Of a DNA stretch of 64,000 bases, positions 1 to 13,190 are shown one piece after another; position 1 is the stretch's first letter; every line of letters begins with the position of its first letter. The notes beneath the pieces are model-generated. The model was not told the origin of the DNA. It saw only the letters and a program-made list of their open reading frames with translations, and did not search any database. The position numbers and the translations under genes were made by a program. This DNA is from Thalassia testudinum (lineage: Eukaryota > Streptophyta > Magnoliopsida > Alismatales > Hydrocharitaceae). Location of the stretch: the NCBI GenBank assembly GCA_037157565.1, contig JAZHRO010000013.1, positions 80,965,501-81,029,500 on the forward strand, in the 5' to 3' direction.

Positions 1-600
1 CATGAAGGACACCAATGATGCCGTTACCATCAGAAATGAGATGCAATAACTATAGTACCAACTAAAGTAGCTATGCCTGGAAGCACCACCCAAGGGACCA
101 ATAGAGGTGAACCACTAGTCATGTTGACGTCACGTAGGAGCTAACAAGTGGAGGGGGAAATCCAACCTTGAACACTCATAGACAAAGACACGAAAGAAAC
201 TCTAGCCAAAGAAAGAAGTGATTTTGGAAAAGTTGGAGGAGGGGGACCTCCCGTCAGTGCGACGGCCGATCAAATTCTTGTCCAGCAACTTTGCATTAGG
301 ATTTAATCTAGAAAAAAATATAAAATAATAAACTTTTAGCACTACCTTTTTTACGTGACTTAACAAATAAAAAAGGGAGGCTGAGAATGGCGAGTCGACG
401 ATATCTTCATTCCATCCCAAGGATCTAAACCTCACAAGTGTCCAACCCGAAGGCTACGCCGTAAGCTTGAGAGTAGATACAAAATGAACCCAACCTAGCC
501 GAGACCTTGAGGTAAACGAACGTTCGCCACCGTCCGATCGCGAAATCAACCACTGACCCTCCGATGTAGGTCACATCCCATGCCCTCACACCCACTTCTC
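1..600. other. Upstream flank of RPP0, no gene recognised
   Basis: No coding region or repeat was recognised here. The last 100 bases become C-rich towards the RPP0 promoter. Distal promoter elements may be present but none can be named with confidence. Confidence 0.4.
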
Positions 601-852
601 CCGTCTAAATAAAGCCGCCGTTAGGGTTTTGGCTCTGTCCTCGACGACTCGCATCTCCTTCGCCTCCTTCTCCCTCCCCCTCTCCCTCTCCTCCACATCC
701 CCTCGAGGTTAAAGTGACGGCCTTTCGCCGTCCGCCTTGGCAAAGCTCCGACCTTTACCTTGGCCCTCACCTTACACCCTCACTTGCTTCTCCTCGTTGC
801 CCTTTCTCGTCGTGTTGTAGATCAGACTAACAACCCTCAAAGACTACTCAGA
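601..852 (+). promoter_or_regulatory. RPP0 core promoter and 5' UTR with telo-box
   Basis: A TATA-like CTAAATAAAG lies at about 604-613. A telo-box, TTAGGGTTT, is at 621-629, followed by a C/T-rich tract at about 650-710. Telo-boxes next to pyrimidine-rich leaders are characteristic of plant ribosomal-protein and translation-factor promoters, which fits the gene downstream. No ATG was found between the TATA-like box and the RPP0 start. The transcription start is inferred, not seen. Confidence 0.6.
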
Positions 853-3838
853 ATGGCGCCGAAGCTCTCGAAGGCGGAGAAGAAGATTGCGTACGACGGG
901 AAGCTCTGCCAACTCCTGGACGAGTACAGCAAGGTTCTCGTGGTGGCCGCCGACAACGTGGGTTCCAACCAGCTCCAGAACATAAGGGCGGGCCTCAGGG
1001 GGGAGTCCATCATCCTCATGGGCAAGAACACCATGATGAAGAGGACCGTCAAGATGCACGCCAAGAACACCGGCAACGACGCCTACCTCAGCCTCATCCC
1101 CCTCCTCGTGGTGTGCTCGTCGTCGTAACCCTGATCTTGGTTTTTTGGATCTTTACGTGGTTTTTGAAGCCCCACGAGGCTGGGGCAGATGGTAAAGTTG
1201 CGATCTTTGGTGGTGCTGCAGGGGAACGTAGGGCTCATCTTCACCAAGGGGGATTTGAAGGAGGTCAGAGAGGAGGTCGCCAAGTACAAGGTTTGGCTTG
1301 CTTGCTTTGTCTTCCTTGGTGTTCTATTTGTTTCGTTTAATGTTGGATTTTTGGAGGAAAGATTGAATCTTTCATTTTCTTGGTGATTGGATGGGTAGAT
1401 GATCGAGTAAAGTGAAGTAAGTCGAGATCATTGGGGTGCTTAGAGTTGGATTGGTGGTTTTTGGTAAAGGCATACCCATTATATATCTGATTTTAGGTAC
1501 ACAAGTATGGTCAATTGCTCGCAACATATGTGAAGAGACACAGTTTGATCCTCTGTGGGGTGATGGCAATAGTTTGGCGAGTAATGGCTTGCTGGTCGTT
1601 TTCGAATGCAAATATGGCTGACCCTTCTTGATATTTGATTAAGTTTCTCAAAAAAATGGACGATTAAGTACCTGTTTTTCGGTGTAGACATATATACTAC
1701 ATGATTGATTTGTGTAGTAAATTATGGTGGATTGCTTGCAATATACCTGAAGACACATTTTAATCCTCTGTTTCGAGATGGCTATAGTTTTGGCAGGTAA
1801 TGGCTTATTGGTTAATTAGTATGCAAATGTAGCTGTTTGTTCCTGATATAAACTAGTGTTTGCTGATTTTTGTATTTATTTTGGTAGAGGTGCTCCTCCA
1901 AGGATCCTCTTGAGGATAAGTATCCCAAGGATCCTCAAAACCTTTTTTGATCTTTTCACTTGTAGGAGCACATTTGTTTGGGTTTCTTGCAAACTGAGTG
2001 ATTAGGCTATGGTTTTAGCATTGTCTGGACGCCCTCTCAGCTTTTAACTTTTCAAGATATGGTAGAGGATTTTGTACTATCTGGCCAAAAAATAACTTAT
2101 GTTTTTTTAGAGAGATTTGATATACAAATGGAAATATCCTCTCTATTGTCTACTATTACTTGCATATTAAGGAATGGATGTGCCTCTTGATTATGAATCT
2201 GGTTCTCTTTCAGTTTTAACCCCAATATCATGTTATTGGCATCTCCAATTTGTATATACTAACTGACATTATAAAATATACATTTCACTTGTTAAATGTT
2301 TTCACAATAACAAAAATTAATTATATGTTATGATCAAACTTATAGATAGGAGTACCTTAAAAGTAAAACTCATGGAAAAGATATGTGATTAGAGAGTACA
2401 AAATCCAAAATCATGAAGTATATTACTTTAATTCAGCATTTTCCAATACTCTTATGATTCAATTTTACAATTTATCTTCTGCAAAATATACTCAGAAGAA
2501 CTTGGAAAGCAAATGGAGAATCTAACTTATCGGTTGGCTCTGCACACACTGAGTGGATAAAACCAACCATCAATATACTGATATTATAATAATATTGTTA
2601 CCTGAGGTGGTGGATAGGGAAGTGATATTCCTTTGATCAGGCTCCATTGTTCGTTTATTTGGAAGATTGTTTTCGGTGAATTTGATATCTGGGAACATGT
2701 TCATTGATAATGACAGCAATATGAAGCAGAAAACTTCTTAAGTTTAAGCCTTAAAGTAAAAAACACTAAGGTTGAAATGATGCAACTACAACATAGTTTC
2801 ATGAGGTTTCTATGGTAATTGGCAATTCTTTACACAATTCAATCTCTTAGACTGCCAATCTGGGGAAAACTGTTTCTTGACTGGTTTTCTGAATTCCACC
2901 TGTGATTTTATCGTCTTTCTAGGTTTGCCATGCATGATACAGTTGTCTCTGTTGCATGGTGTCCAATTCTGAATACATAACTTAGTCTGACAATGTTTGA
3001 TGATTTTGTACTTAACATAATGGGGTAATTGTTCTCAGGTTGGTGCACCTGCTCGTGTTGGACTTGTTGCACCCATAGATGTTGTTGTTCCTCCTGGGAA
3101 TACTGGGTTGGATCCCTCCCAGACATCTTTCTTCCAGGTGCACCATATCAGCCTCTTCTCTGTTGATTAAACATTCGTAGACTAATTCTAACTGCTCTAC
3201 AACATTCTCTTTTTGTCTCCTCTAGGTTCTCAACATTCCCACCAAGATTAACAAGGGAACTGTTGAAATTATTACCCCGGTTGAACTTATCAAGAAAGGT
3301 GATAAGGTTGGATCATCCGAGGCTGTCCTGCTTGCCAAGCTTGGCATCAGGCCATTCTCATATGGTCTCGTGCTTGTGTCTGTTTATGATGATGGCTCGG
3401 TCTTTAGCCCTGAGGTTTTGGATTTGACCGAAGATGATCTGGTTGAGAAGTTTGCTACTGGTGTTTCCATGGTCGCTTCTCTATCCCTGGCCATTTCCTA
3501 CCCAACCCTGGCAGCTGCTCCCCACATGTTTATAAATGCTTATAAGAATGTTCTTTCTATTGCGGTTGCGACTGAGTACTCATTCCCTCAAGCTGAAACT
3601 GTCAAAGAGTACTTGAAGGTTTGATTAAATCTCTTTTTTTTCATATGGTAAATTAACTTTCCTGGTTAATCAAACATATTACATGATGATGCAGGACCCA
3701 AGTAAGTTTGCTGTTGCTGCTGCACCAGCTGCTGCTGCTGCTGCTTCTGCCGAGCCTGCTGCGGCTGTCAAAGAAGAGCCGAAGAAAGAGGAGTCTGAGG
3801 AGTCTGATGAGGATATGGGTTTCAGTCTCTTTGATTAG
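853..3838 (+). CDS. RPP0: 60S acidic ribosomal protein P0 (five exons, 320 aa)
   Basis: P0 (uL10 family) anchors the P1/P2 dimers of the large-subunit stalk, which recruits and activates translation GTPases on cytosolic ribosomes. Coding exons are 853-1110, 1222-1290, 3039-3137, 3226-3618 and 3695-3838. All introns are GT-AG and phase 0, and the exons sum to 963 nt (320 aa plus TAG). Visible landmarks are the N-terminal rRNA-binding L10 domain (about residues 5-105, with [11 protein letters not shown] and GKNTMMKR), the P0 insertion domain (about 110-180), an alanine-rich hinge after about residue 280, and the acidic C-terminal peptide ending MGFSLFD that is shared with P1/P2. The ATG has A at -3 and G at +4. 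An in-frame upstream TTG at 760 is not a start. Length matches the family (about 317-322 aa). Intron 2 is large (1748 bp); the others are 76-111 bp. The gene appears intact. Confidence 0.97.
1291..3038 (+). other. Large second intron of RPP0
   Basis: The intron is 1748 bp, AT-rich, and ends in TTGTTCTCAG. It holds no recognisable coding sequence. A short repeated motif about the Leu-rich phrase tgcaatatac/tgcaacatatg with following pyrimidine tract occurs near 1520 and 1735, so part of the intron may have grown by internal duplication. Confidence 0.6.
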
Positions 3839-5122
3839 GATGTCTAACTGTTTAGTTAAAGGAAAACATGCTTTCAGTATTAGTTCGTTCCAGTACTCAC
3901 CTCTTTTGTTTTTACTTCGATGCATAAATGTTTTTTCTGGTACAGCGCCAGCACATGGCTTCCATTTGTTTCTTTATTGAATATCAATTTTGCTTTTTAG
4001 CTATAGCTTGCAGAACTGGTAATTGAATCAAAATGTGTGCCACCTGATAATTTGGTATTTGTTTGGGTGTTTATTTATTCATTTTCTTTTTAGCTGTATT
4101 GACATGCCACTTTTTGGTCTCGGGTTTGTTCATGGGTCTTTGTAGCCAACTGAACCGGGGAAAACCTTCTTCCCGGTTCCTGATGTGTTTATGCAGAAGA
4201 CTGTTAAGTTTTGGATGGTATCAGAGTCTCTTACCTTACATCTGAATGCTGAGGTTCTCTAATTTCTTTGGTAAGTTATCCTTTTTGGTTGGGCTACTTT
4301 CTTCCGCAGCGAAGTTGTCTAGAGTTGGTCATCTTTTTCATCTTAAATTTCTGATTGCACTTAGCTGCATTGAACCAATTTGAATGCAAGAAGTGCGGAC
4401 GATCTGAGGGCTCCGGGATTTGTTTGCCTTATTCATAAATAGCAATAAAGTGGTTCTACGATCTATACGGTGCTCAGGATGTGATCGTGCTGTTAGACCA
4501 TGATCTATCATGTTTGATATATGGATAGGTGGCAAGAGCATTGTTGTAGATCCATAAAGTCGAGGAAATCGTTAATATGATGATTTGCGATATATTAGGT
4601 TAAGTGGTATTATCACAGTGCTGTTGGTTTGTAGGTGTTTTGACTTTTGAGTGAACCTAAGGTTAAGATCCCTGCTGGATAAACCCCCTGGTTTATACTC
4701 CAGCAATTGTGGATCATGGGAGGAGTTAGATGGTTGAGTTTGTAGCTATGACCGAAAAAAGTTATGAAAACTTTCTAATTTATGGGTTATAATAAACATT
4801 TTTATATTTTAGTAACACAAATATTTATGTTACAAGTAATTTCTCATCTGTAATAAAAGTTGGACCTTATTATGTTATGAGTTCATGAAATGCAGTTCTG
4901 TGACTTTCTTGCTTGTAATACGCCGTTTAAGGATTGCAAATTAATTATTTGTGCTTTATTTGAAATTTTGCTTATTTGTTTACAACAAATAAGGAAGCTA
5001 AAGGTTTTGGATGCTTTGCTATGTAATTTAATCAAAGAAAATTTCAACCTTTAATGTCTTAGAATCTGATGATTTCATTAATCATAATTATTTGATTTTT
5101 TGTTACTTTTTAAGAACAATGT
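3839..5122. other. RPP0 3' UTR and downstream flank
   Basis: The 3' UTR starts at 3839; the poly(A) site cannot be placed. Candidate A-rich signals lie near 3920-3985. Beyond about 4050 no gene is seen. A 31-base imperfect inverted repeat at 4674-4704 (GCTGGA/TCCAGC and TAAACC/GGTTTA arms) could form a short hairpin. Confidence 0.4.
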
Positions 5123-5148
5123 TATATATATATATATATATATATATG
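5123..5148. repeat. (TA)n microsatellite
   Basis: An uninterrupted run of about twelve TA dinucleotides. Confidence 0.9.
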
Positions 5149-8100
5149 TTAAGTTATTTTCATCTTCTGGAATCTTCTATGTTTTCTTGTTATTTTAACA
5201 TTTACTTTGCCAATCACATCCAAGGAATGCGTAAGTTATCATATCTTTTGGGTACGATGCAGTGGATTTACCTACTAATTCTTTTTGGAATGATTTATCA
5301 TAAGATAAATTTATTCCATGATTGAATCAATAATCTCGTATTACTTTATTTTGATTTTGTAATGTTGATGATGTACATTAGTCATTAAACTACGTCGTAC
5401 TTTTTAAATTTTTTTTATCAAATATTACCTTGATTTGATAAAATTTACATTATTCTAACTTTTTCTTCGTGATAGATTTTATTTGATTGAATTTTTTAAT
5501 TATCAGATGTCGTGCACAATGTGAGCAATTGATTTCAAATATTGCGAAAGTGTTAGGATTCTACTCACCCATGTCAGGAAAGACATGTTTGCGTTATCCA
5601 TGATACATAAAAGAGCAACGGGGACCAACCTCTTTTGCAATCCCAAACCCAGGGCGTCGTATGGGCAGTAGATTGGCGTGTGAATTTTTTATTTTTCTTC
5701 ACGCTCGGAGGCCAGAGTTAGAACTTTCCTTTGAAACCAAATATCTTCTCTTGTCAAATCAAATCTAACGTTATTGGCTATAGAGATAGAATCTTACAAA
5801 GTTGATGGGCTTTAAAAGTCACCCTTAATGTCACCAAAGTTCATTAAAGAATTTTTATAATGTGAAAAATGTAAGAGGTAAGAAAAATAAAAATTAGCTA
5901 TTATTCACATGAAAATAACGGATTGGTAATTCAATTTTCCTCGGTATGGGTATATATTTAGGGAGAGAATCTAATCCTCAACATCTACTATGTATGGAAT
6001 TAAAATAAAAAATGTAAATTTTCTCTCCCTTTCTCATTGAGTTCTATGCCCTTAGGTTTCACTTAGGTTCCCCTCCTTTACCATGTAGGTAGTGGGTTAA
6101 TTTATAGAGTATAAAAATAGGTGGTTACAGTTTTAGAGAATTGTAATCGCTAAGGTAGTGGAGTGGACCTGCATAATCGTCAGAGAAGTGAAGTGGACCT
6201 ACGTCTCTTTGCTTTCCAAAACGAACTGGGTCAAGCGAACTATAACCTGGTTGGTCTGATCATGAGCCTCTTAGGCTTATTTTTGTAAAGGCAATTTTCT
6301 CCTTTATCTCATATGACCTTACTTTCATAATTTGGTTGTGTTGACTATAAGAGTATGATTGTCTTCTTTTCTTTTTGCCCTTGCCAAGGGGTTCCCCTTG
6401 CCCCCAGCAATTACTGTCTAGAAACGCTGAGGGGTAGGTGCTCTCTTATACCCTCTTTAGCTCTCCTTTCTATTAGGGTGGGGGGTGGGAGGGCATTTGT
6501 AGGTTTTCTTGAAAATCAAATGGTTAGGAAACTCACAACAATATATATCAAACTATGAATGAAAAATCAACGAGCTCGAGTGAAACACACTCACATCTTG
6601 ATTGACTCGATCTTGAGCCACTCACTACACTAATGATACTAAAGCACCTAGGTTCTCCTCAGGGCATGTTTAAGAGGCGGCCCACAATAATATGACAACG
6701 TTCCTCGCACAAATCCTATGCATGTAAGAGGCTTGGGGGTTGCTCTTGGCAGTCGTCTCGTACTAATGGCTCATGTTTTTGGGAATGCAAGGGTTTTTTA
6801 GTCCTGGTGTGTGTTAGTTCATGGGCAGGTGGGGAGATGAGTAGAGTGTAGTTTTGATAATATAGGCTACTACAAATATTAGTGTCTAATTAGTGGAATA
6901 ATAAAGTGTGACTTATCTGTTATCATGCATGGTTGAACTCTACTTAATTTGTGCTTAATCTTGCATGTGAGATAGGCTCTTGATTAGTGCCAAGAAAAGT
7001 GGATGGGTGGCGTTGGTCACCACCCATCTATTAGGTGGGGAGGTGGCTCCAGCCATTCGTGTGAGAGGCATGCTAACGACCCTCTTCAGTTGGGGAGGGG
7101 GGGTAACCGACTTCCTTCTTCAGGTCATGTAGGGGGTCCTCGGTGATGTGGACCTCAATGGTCGTGGTGATGATTGCTTGGTCCCTTTCACATGGGTGAG
7201 GACCATTCGTAGTATCCCCTTCCTTTCCATTTCCTGGAAGGTATTTTGTAACTGTGATACAATGGCTCTCCCCCTCCATTTTTCCTCCACCTCTTCTCTT
7301 GGATAGATCCATCTTCAGGGATGGGATCAAGATCTAGGTTATATAGTAAAACTTGATGTTGTGGGTGGAGCTAGAGCTAAACTTCTTCTTGACGATTCTC
7401 ATGGATGGCATCATATAATGGGCCTCAGAAGCTGTTGTTGAGGCCACTGAAGGCCATCAAAGAATTTTTTAAATGCAATTAACGTAATAGAGACAAGAAA
7501 AATCAAAATAAGCTAGCATCCAGATGAAAACAGGAGATTCACAATCCAATTTTATTTGGTATGTGATCAAGCCTCTTAGAATAGAGAACTCAACTCAAGA
7601 GCAATCACACAGAAAAAAGACAGAGATTGATGACCTAGTTCTACCTTAACTGGTGTACGTTTGACGAGAGTGTGGCTCTTAGAATTCTGTATTGATTTTT
7701 GTGGATACAGAATACAAGTTCTCTCTTTCCTTTTCTCTCAGATTGCTTAACCCCATCCACTTGAGCAACCTTGGTTTAAATAGGTCAAGCGAGCCTTGAA
7801 TGTGGAGATCATGGTCAATTAAGTAGATGATCGTGGGCCTGAAAGCACAATCACATGATCTCCTTCAATAATGAGAATGCACCCTTGAAATAAATGTCGC
7901 ATCCATCTACCGTTTGAGTGATCGGAACGTGCTAGCCTATCGGGTATTTAAATGAAGATTCACCTTCAAGTAATCGGATCTAGCTGGGTTATTGGGTGGG
8001 TAGGTGAAGATACACCTTCGAGCAGTCAGACTTAACCGAGCTACCACGTCGGCGGGTGAAGATCTACATCCGAGTAGTCAGATCTAATCGGGCTACCAGG

Positions 8101-8626
8101 AAGGTGAGCTGTCGGATTGGGTTCATACAAATATCCTGAAATGATCTTATTTTCTTTAATGAGCCTTATTAGCAAGGCCAATTGAGATGATTTTTTCTTC
8201 CCTCATTAATATCGGTGTACATTTAGATAGATGATCTAACCCTGAACTTTCATTTTATATAAAATTAAATTTAAAAAATCAAATTTCATTCCCTTTCTTC
8301 TCAATCCTCTCTTAAATTTATTTCCGTAAGAATAATTTCCTTCCTCATGAAAAATGAATAAATACAAGGGTCATAATAACAACAAAATTGGATGTCAGGG
8401 TTGGTGGGGTCTACTTGTTTGCTACATAATGGTTAGTCTCTCGTGACATTTTTAGTCTTTGTCGTGAGTCGAAATTGTTTGTTAGTAGGAATTGGACTCT
8501 TAATTCCTTGTCTGGTAAGCATAATTCTAGAATATACTAATGCTAGAAGTAAGCTCTTAATTTTGGAGTAACTTAATTTCATTTTAGGAAGGAAATTAAT
8601 CTATACCTCACAAAAGTTTATCTAAT
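5149..8626. other. Intergenic AT-rich DNA with diverged direct repeats
   Basis: No host gene was recognised. Segments at about 5838-5950 and 7455-7570 are recognisably similar to each other, sharing for example AATTTT..AATG and the phrase around GATGAAAA. Segments at about 5943-6060 and 8213-8330 form a second matching pair. The pattern suggests two copies of an old element, the second split by a roughly 650-bp insertion at about 7570-8212. The element type is not recognised. Confidence 0.35.
7935..8110. repeat. 52-bp tandem repeat, about three copies
   Basis: The phrase GAAGAT..CACCTTCGAG recurs at about 7954, 8006 and 8058, an exact 52-bp spacing each time. Between phrases, GTCAGATCTAA..GGGCTACC-like sequence is also repeated with substitutions. 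It is a degenerate minisatellite with no coding role visible. Confidence 0.75.
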
Positions 8627-8637
8627 TCCTCAAAGTG

Positions 8638-9491
8638 TGTTTCCGCAAGCCCTAGAGAGACCCGCCCGTTCTCCTTCGAGTGAAATCCTTGAGAGGTGCC
8701 GTCAGGTGGGGCCTTGACTGACCTTACATTGGTTGGGGCCCCCTCCCTCTCCGCCCCCTCCCTCGAGCCCCTTACCTCTCTATCCCCTCCACCCCTACAG
8801 TAGCCTTTTCTTGTGTTGTCCTAGCCATGGAAGTAATGCGAGCGGTTTCACTTTGGGGGGCATTTTGCTACGGGAAGGCCTCAGCTTTTAGGCTTCTGCT
8901 CCTTGGCAATAGAGATAGATGTTGGTGACCTCCCGTTCCTTACTTCATCTTTGGTTGGGGCTTCGGAGTTTGGATGCATCTGCTGCGAGTTCATGGTTTG
9001 GCGGCATCTGCAACCCCCTTCAAGCTGGTCGTTTCTGACGCCCTTATTCTTGATGATGTTGCTGTGGCGATCTTCAGCTGAGATGCTCTCATCGTCATCC
9101 CCACATCCTTTGGCGTCCTCGGCGGTTTTTGTGCTTGTGTGTTATCTTTTTTTTTTCTTTGTTTGTTGTTGTTTTTTCCTTTTTTAGTGATGGGTCACGC
9201 TGGAAATCAAGTTGAATATGATCAAGTACTGACCAGTGCTGTCTACTAGTTCTCGCTGTCTTACGCGAATCATCGACTTTGTTTCGATGGTTTGAATCAT
9301 TATCTAAGCATGGAAAGTAGGTTGGGTCATGCACCTTGATTTATATGTTAGTGTGTTTTGTTCTTTACCTTTTTAGCTGAGTGTCACTCCCTATCTTGGG
9401 AGGTGTGTTTCCCCTCCATGGAGAGAGCGAGTGCTACGATGTAATCTACTTCTTCCGATTAATAAAATTTTATCCTTCCAAAAAATAAAAA
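8638..9491 (+). mobile_element. Probable 5'-truncated poly(A) retroposon (LINE-like or processed)
   Basis: The segment ends in AATAAAATTTTATCCTTCC followed by an A-rich tail (about 9479-9491). It is bracketed by a probable 11-bp target-site duplication: TCCTCAAAGTG at 8627-8637 and TCTTCAAAGTG at 9492-9502 (10 of 11 match). The body starts GC-rich and becomes T-rich. No reverse-transcriptase motif or host gene was recognised inside it, so whether it is a LINE 3' end, a long SINE or a processed transcript stays open. Confidence 0.5.
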
Positions 9492-10199
9492 TCTTCAAAG
9501 TGAAATTTTAATGCGAAAACATCAAAAGCCATCGATTCTCCTAATTTCATTTTCCACTTAAGTCTTCTCCTGATTCAATTTTCCTAATGCCACTACCCAG
9601 ATGCTTTGGTAGTGTACTTCCATACAAAATTCAGGGACGGATATGTCATGGAGGCGTTGGGGGTGACTCCACCGAGGTTTGGAAAATTTATGCATTATCC
9701 TTTCATAATCTGTAATTGTCTCGATGGGATTTAACATTGGGTACAAATATTACCTTTTTTTTTTCTGAAAAAATTTGATTGCAACGTTTTCAAATTTGCA
9801 GTGGTTGGATGATTGGATTGCAAATGAACATCATTTTGTCTTCTTCTCCTGTAGATCTGTTTGAAATCCTTAGGTTCATATAGGTAATATCCAAAGATAA
9901 TGTACAATACGTTGAATATGTTATTCATTTTGTCATATGATATTCCTATTAGCTTTTTTATGATAATTGTTTCATATTTCTTTTCACATGATACCTATTC
10001 TTGTGATACAAGTGTCCTCTTTATTTTAACCCAGTTGAATCATAGTATGTTTTTGAACGTATTTTTAAAATACCCATATCCTAGTAATATGTATCCACAA
10101 AATAACAAAGTAAATATCTTCTCTGCATTGTCTAAAAAGTAACTTCTACTTTAGACTATTTTAATTTTAAATCTTTATTCTAAAGAATAATTCAATTAT

Positions 10200-10580
10200 T
10201 AATAAGACATCATTACTACGATCATAATCAATTGATTTAAAATAAAAATTAATTAGTTGAAAATTAGATAAATTAAAATACATCATCTAATAATTAAAAT
10301 TAAAATACATCATTTAATAATTAAAATTAAAATATATCTATTAAAAATCAAAATATATAAATTAAAAGTCGAAATATATTAGTTAAAAATTAAAATACAC
10401 TGATATATTTTACTTTTATGGTAAGTGATTTTTTACTTGGAATATGATTTTTCATTGATAAGAAGTAAATTTTCACATGGAAAGTAAATTTTCATCTATA
10501 AAAATTGATTTCCAATACAATTGTTGAAATTATTACTCTCATTTTATACGTTACAAAATACGTTATAACGTGAATTTATT
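10200..10580. repeat. AT-rich interspersed element, copy 1
   Basis: It is built of short near-repeats of the AATTAAAATA(C/T)AT type followed by AAGTGATTTTT and AAGTAAATTTTCA phrases. It ends near ACGTTACAAAATACGTTATAACGT. The same order of phrases is found at about 12800-13190 and 23975-24385. The left end is not resolved. Confidence 0.45.
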
Positions 10581-12799
10581 TATTTTTTAACATTTATTAA
10601 TATCAGTCAAATGCAATGTAATAAATATTTATCTAATATCTCCCTTTAACGTAAGGTTTTGTATCTGTCCTGCAAATATGTAATGTTTCCTCTAAATTCA
10701 GTGAATGGTGATATAGGGACATAAATTTATACATATGATTCGATGTGAAATATGATATGACATAAAATATATCATGCTATATTGATACAATATATATGAG
10801 ATACTGACGTATCATAATTGACATAACTCACTACCGAGGAGAGAAGGATATGAAACATGATATAGTAAACGTGTCCCGTAGGTACGATATAATATAAACT
10901 GTGTATAAAATAATATCCAAAACTATATCTGTCAATTATTTTCAGACTCAGGAACACTTTTTGTTTTTTTTTTTTTCAACGTGATTAGAGAAATGGCAAA
11001 GTCAAAAAAGAAGGCTGCCGAAGAGTTGAGTGAGAAGGTCGCGTTTCCTTCCTGCGGTTTCGCGTGGATTAAAGAGGACGGAGGATGCCTACAACAAAAG
11101 GAAAGGATACCGTTTCTGACCTCCTCCAATTTCTAACCTCAGAAACGTTTCTTCTTCTTTTTCCCTTTTTCCGTTTCTTGGCCTTTTTATATATACGAAA
11201 AAAAAAAAAACCTTATGGATGCTAAACCCAGCATACATATTATTTACCGTCTCTAACTTTTTCTGCGTAATAGAGCATATGTTCGCCAATGTTTCTCCAT
11301 TTCATCTTGTTTGATTAAAAAGAATCAGGAGAATACCCTTACCCTGTAAGTTTATTCAGTTTATATTTATCTCTGTATTCCGTTGCATCTTAAAAAGCTG
11401 AGTTCTATTGTAAGATCAATTTGACTAACATTGTTCATATTCAAGGTCCTCAAAAAACTTACTCATCAAATTAAACTCTACCTTTATTTCCTGAAAAAGC
11501 AAACATTCCATATATATATATATATATCAGGGATGATGATTTATGAATTACAATGAGGTATGTGCGACATCTGGAATTTAAGAGATATGCATATAAAAAT
11601 TTCCTTCCCATCAATCAATCCTTTTTCGGAGGCAATTATCAATGGATATTGTCCTTATTTTATCGATCCTTCTGAATCTCTTTTGGTGCAACAATGAAGG
11701 AAAAATTCACAAACTATCCTCTTAGGAATAAATATTTGAGGATGTCGATGTTGCAATTTTTTGGTTGTCATCGAGTAGATATTTGTTCTTCACAACAAGG
11801 AATAGATTTTTTTTTTTTATCATAGTTATCTTCTTACTTCGGAATTATCTGCCAACAACTGACCTAAAAGCCAAATTTTGAAAAAATATTGAAGTTTAAA
11901 ATATTCCATATTTTCCTATCTACTGATAAAGTTAGTTCAGATCGATCATTTTATCTTAATTTCACATGTTGATAAAAGAAACTTGCATGTTTGCACACAG
12001 CCCAAGTTCTTGTGACACCATCATCCCTCTCCCGCTAATATCAAGGTACCTATCTGACTCTTGATGAGTGTTGGCTTTGGTTGCGAGAGAGGAGAGAGGA
12101 GAAAGGGAGGATGGGAAGCCAAAGGTGAGGGTGCGGTGCGTGGATGTTAGACGTTATGCCTAATTTACGGTAACACAGGTTGGCGTTCTTTTGTAACAGG
12201 GGTTAACTATTGTTTCTTTTTATACTTGAAAATGGAGGGTAACCCATGTTTATATATATTTACTAAATGTGGATTAAAAATAAGGATTAATCTGTGATGT
12301 AACGAGGTCTGTGGGTTAATTCAAGGGGGATAAGTTAGGAGTTAACTACCTTATTCCCTTAACCAGGTAGGATTAACTTGTGATGAGATAATATTACTAT
12401 GTGCTATAAACTATAGTAGAAATGTTAAAGCAAACATATTACTAAGTTGTAATACCAATGTATAGCATTGATATCATGGCACCAATGTTGTAAAATTGAT
12501 AATTTTGTAATTAAACATGTTTACATTAGTATTGATGTCAATATATATGGGAGATGGAAGTATGCAAGTAAAAACAAGCTCCCTTTCAACTTTTCTTCTC
12601 TTTTTCTTTCTGGTAGGACTCCTGAGAATAGGCAGCAGTAGCGGTGAAGAATAAGGATGGAAGCGGGTGCTGGTGAATACTGGTCACTTCTAACTCACAA
12701 AGGATATTTGTAGTTAGGTACATGAATTTAATTGATGGAGGGGAAAATAAAGTAAGAGGATCTGAAGAAATCATAAATGATTTTAGGATACGAATATGG

Positions 12800-13190
12800 A
12801 AATGTATATTGTAATGTGTGATTTTTACTTATATTTTCATCAAAAAAGAAATTAAGTAAAATACATAAGTTGGAAATCACAATCAAACGATTTAAAATTA
12901 AAATCATTCGACTGAATATCAAGTAAATCGACTCAAAATCAAAGTATATTTGTTGAAAATGATATTTAATTGGTATACTTTAATTTTTTATTGGTGGTAA
13001 ATGATTTTTAATTTGGAACGTGACTTTTCATCTCTAAGAAGTGAATTTTCACCACTGAAAAGTGACTTTTCACTTAAGAAGTAATTTTTTACAGATGAAA
13101 AGTAATTTACACCAATAAAAAATTAAAATGTATCGGTTAAAGTCACCATTCTTATTTCATATGTTACAAAAAAATATACCGCAATGCACA
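12800..13190. repeat. AT-rich interspersed element, copy 2
   Basis: It starts near TATATTGTAATGTGTGA and ends near the inverted counterpart TTACAAAAAAATATACCGCAATGCACA. The interior carries AAAAGTGACTTTTCACTT and related short palindromes. It resembles the copies near 10.4 and 24.2 kb. It is probably a non-autonomous DNA element of unknown superfamily. Confidence 0.45.

Noticed and set aside
760..852. In-frame N-terminal extension of RPP0
   Set aside because: It would begin at TTG; P0 proteins begin at the position of the 853 ATG, which has a good start context.
4216..4228. TGGTATCAGAG, like a retroelement primer-binding site
   Set aside because: No LTR end precedes it and no gag-pol follows; best taken as chance.
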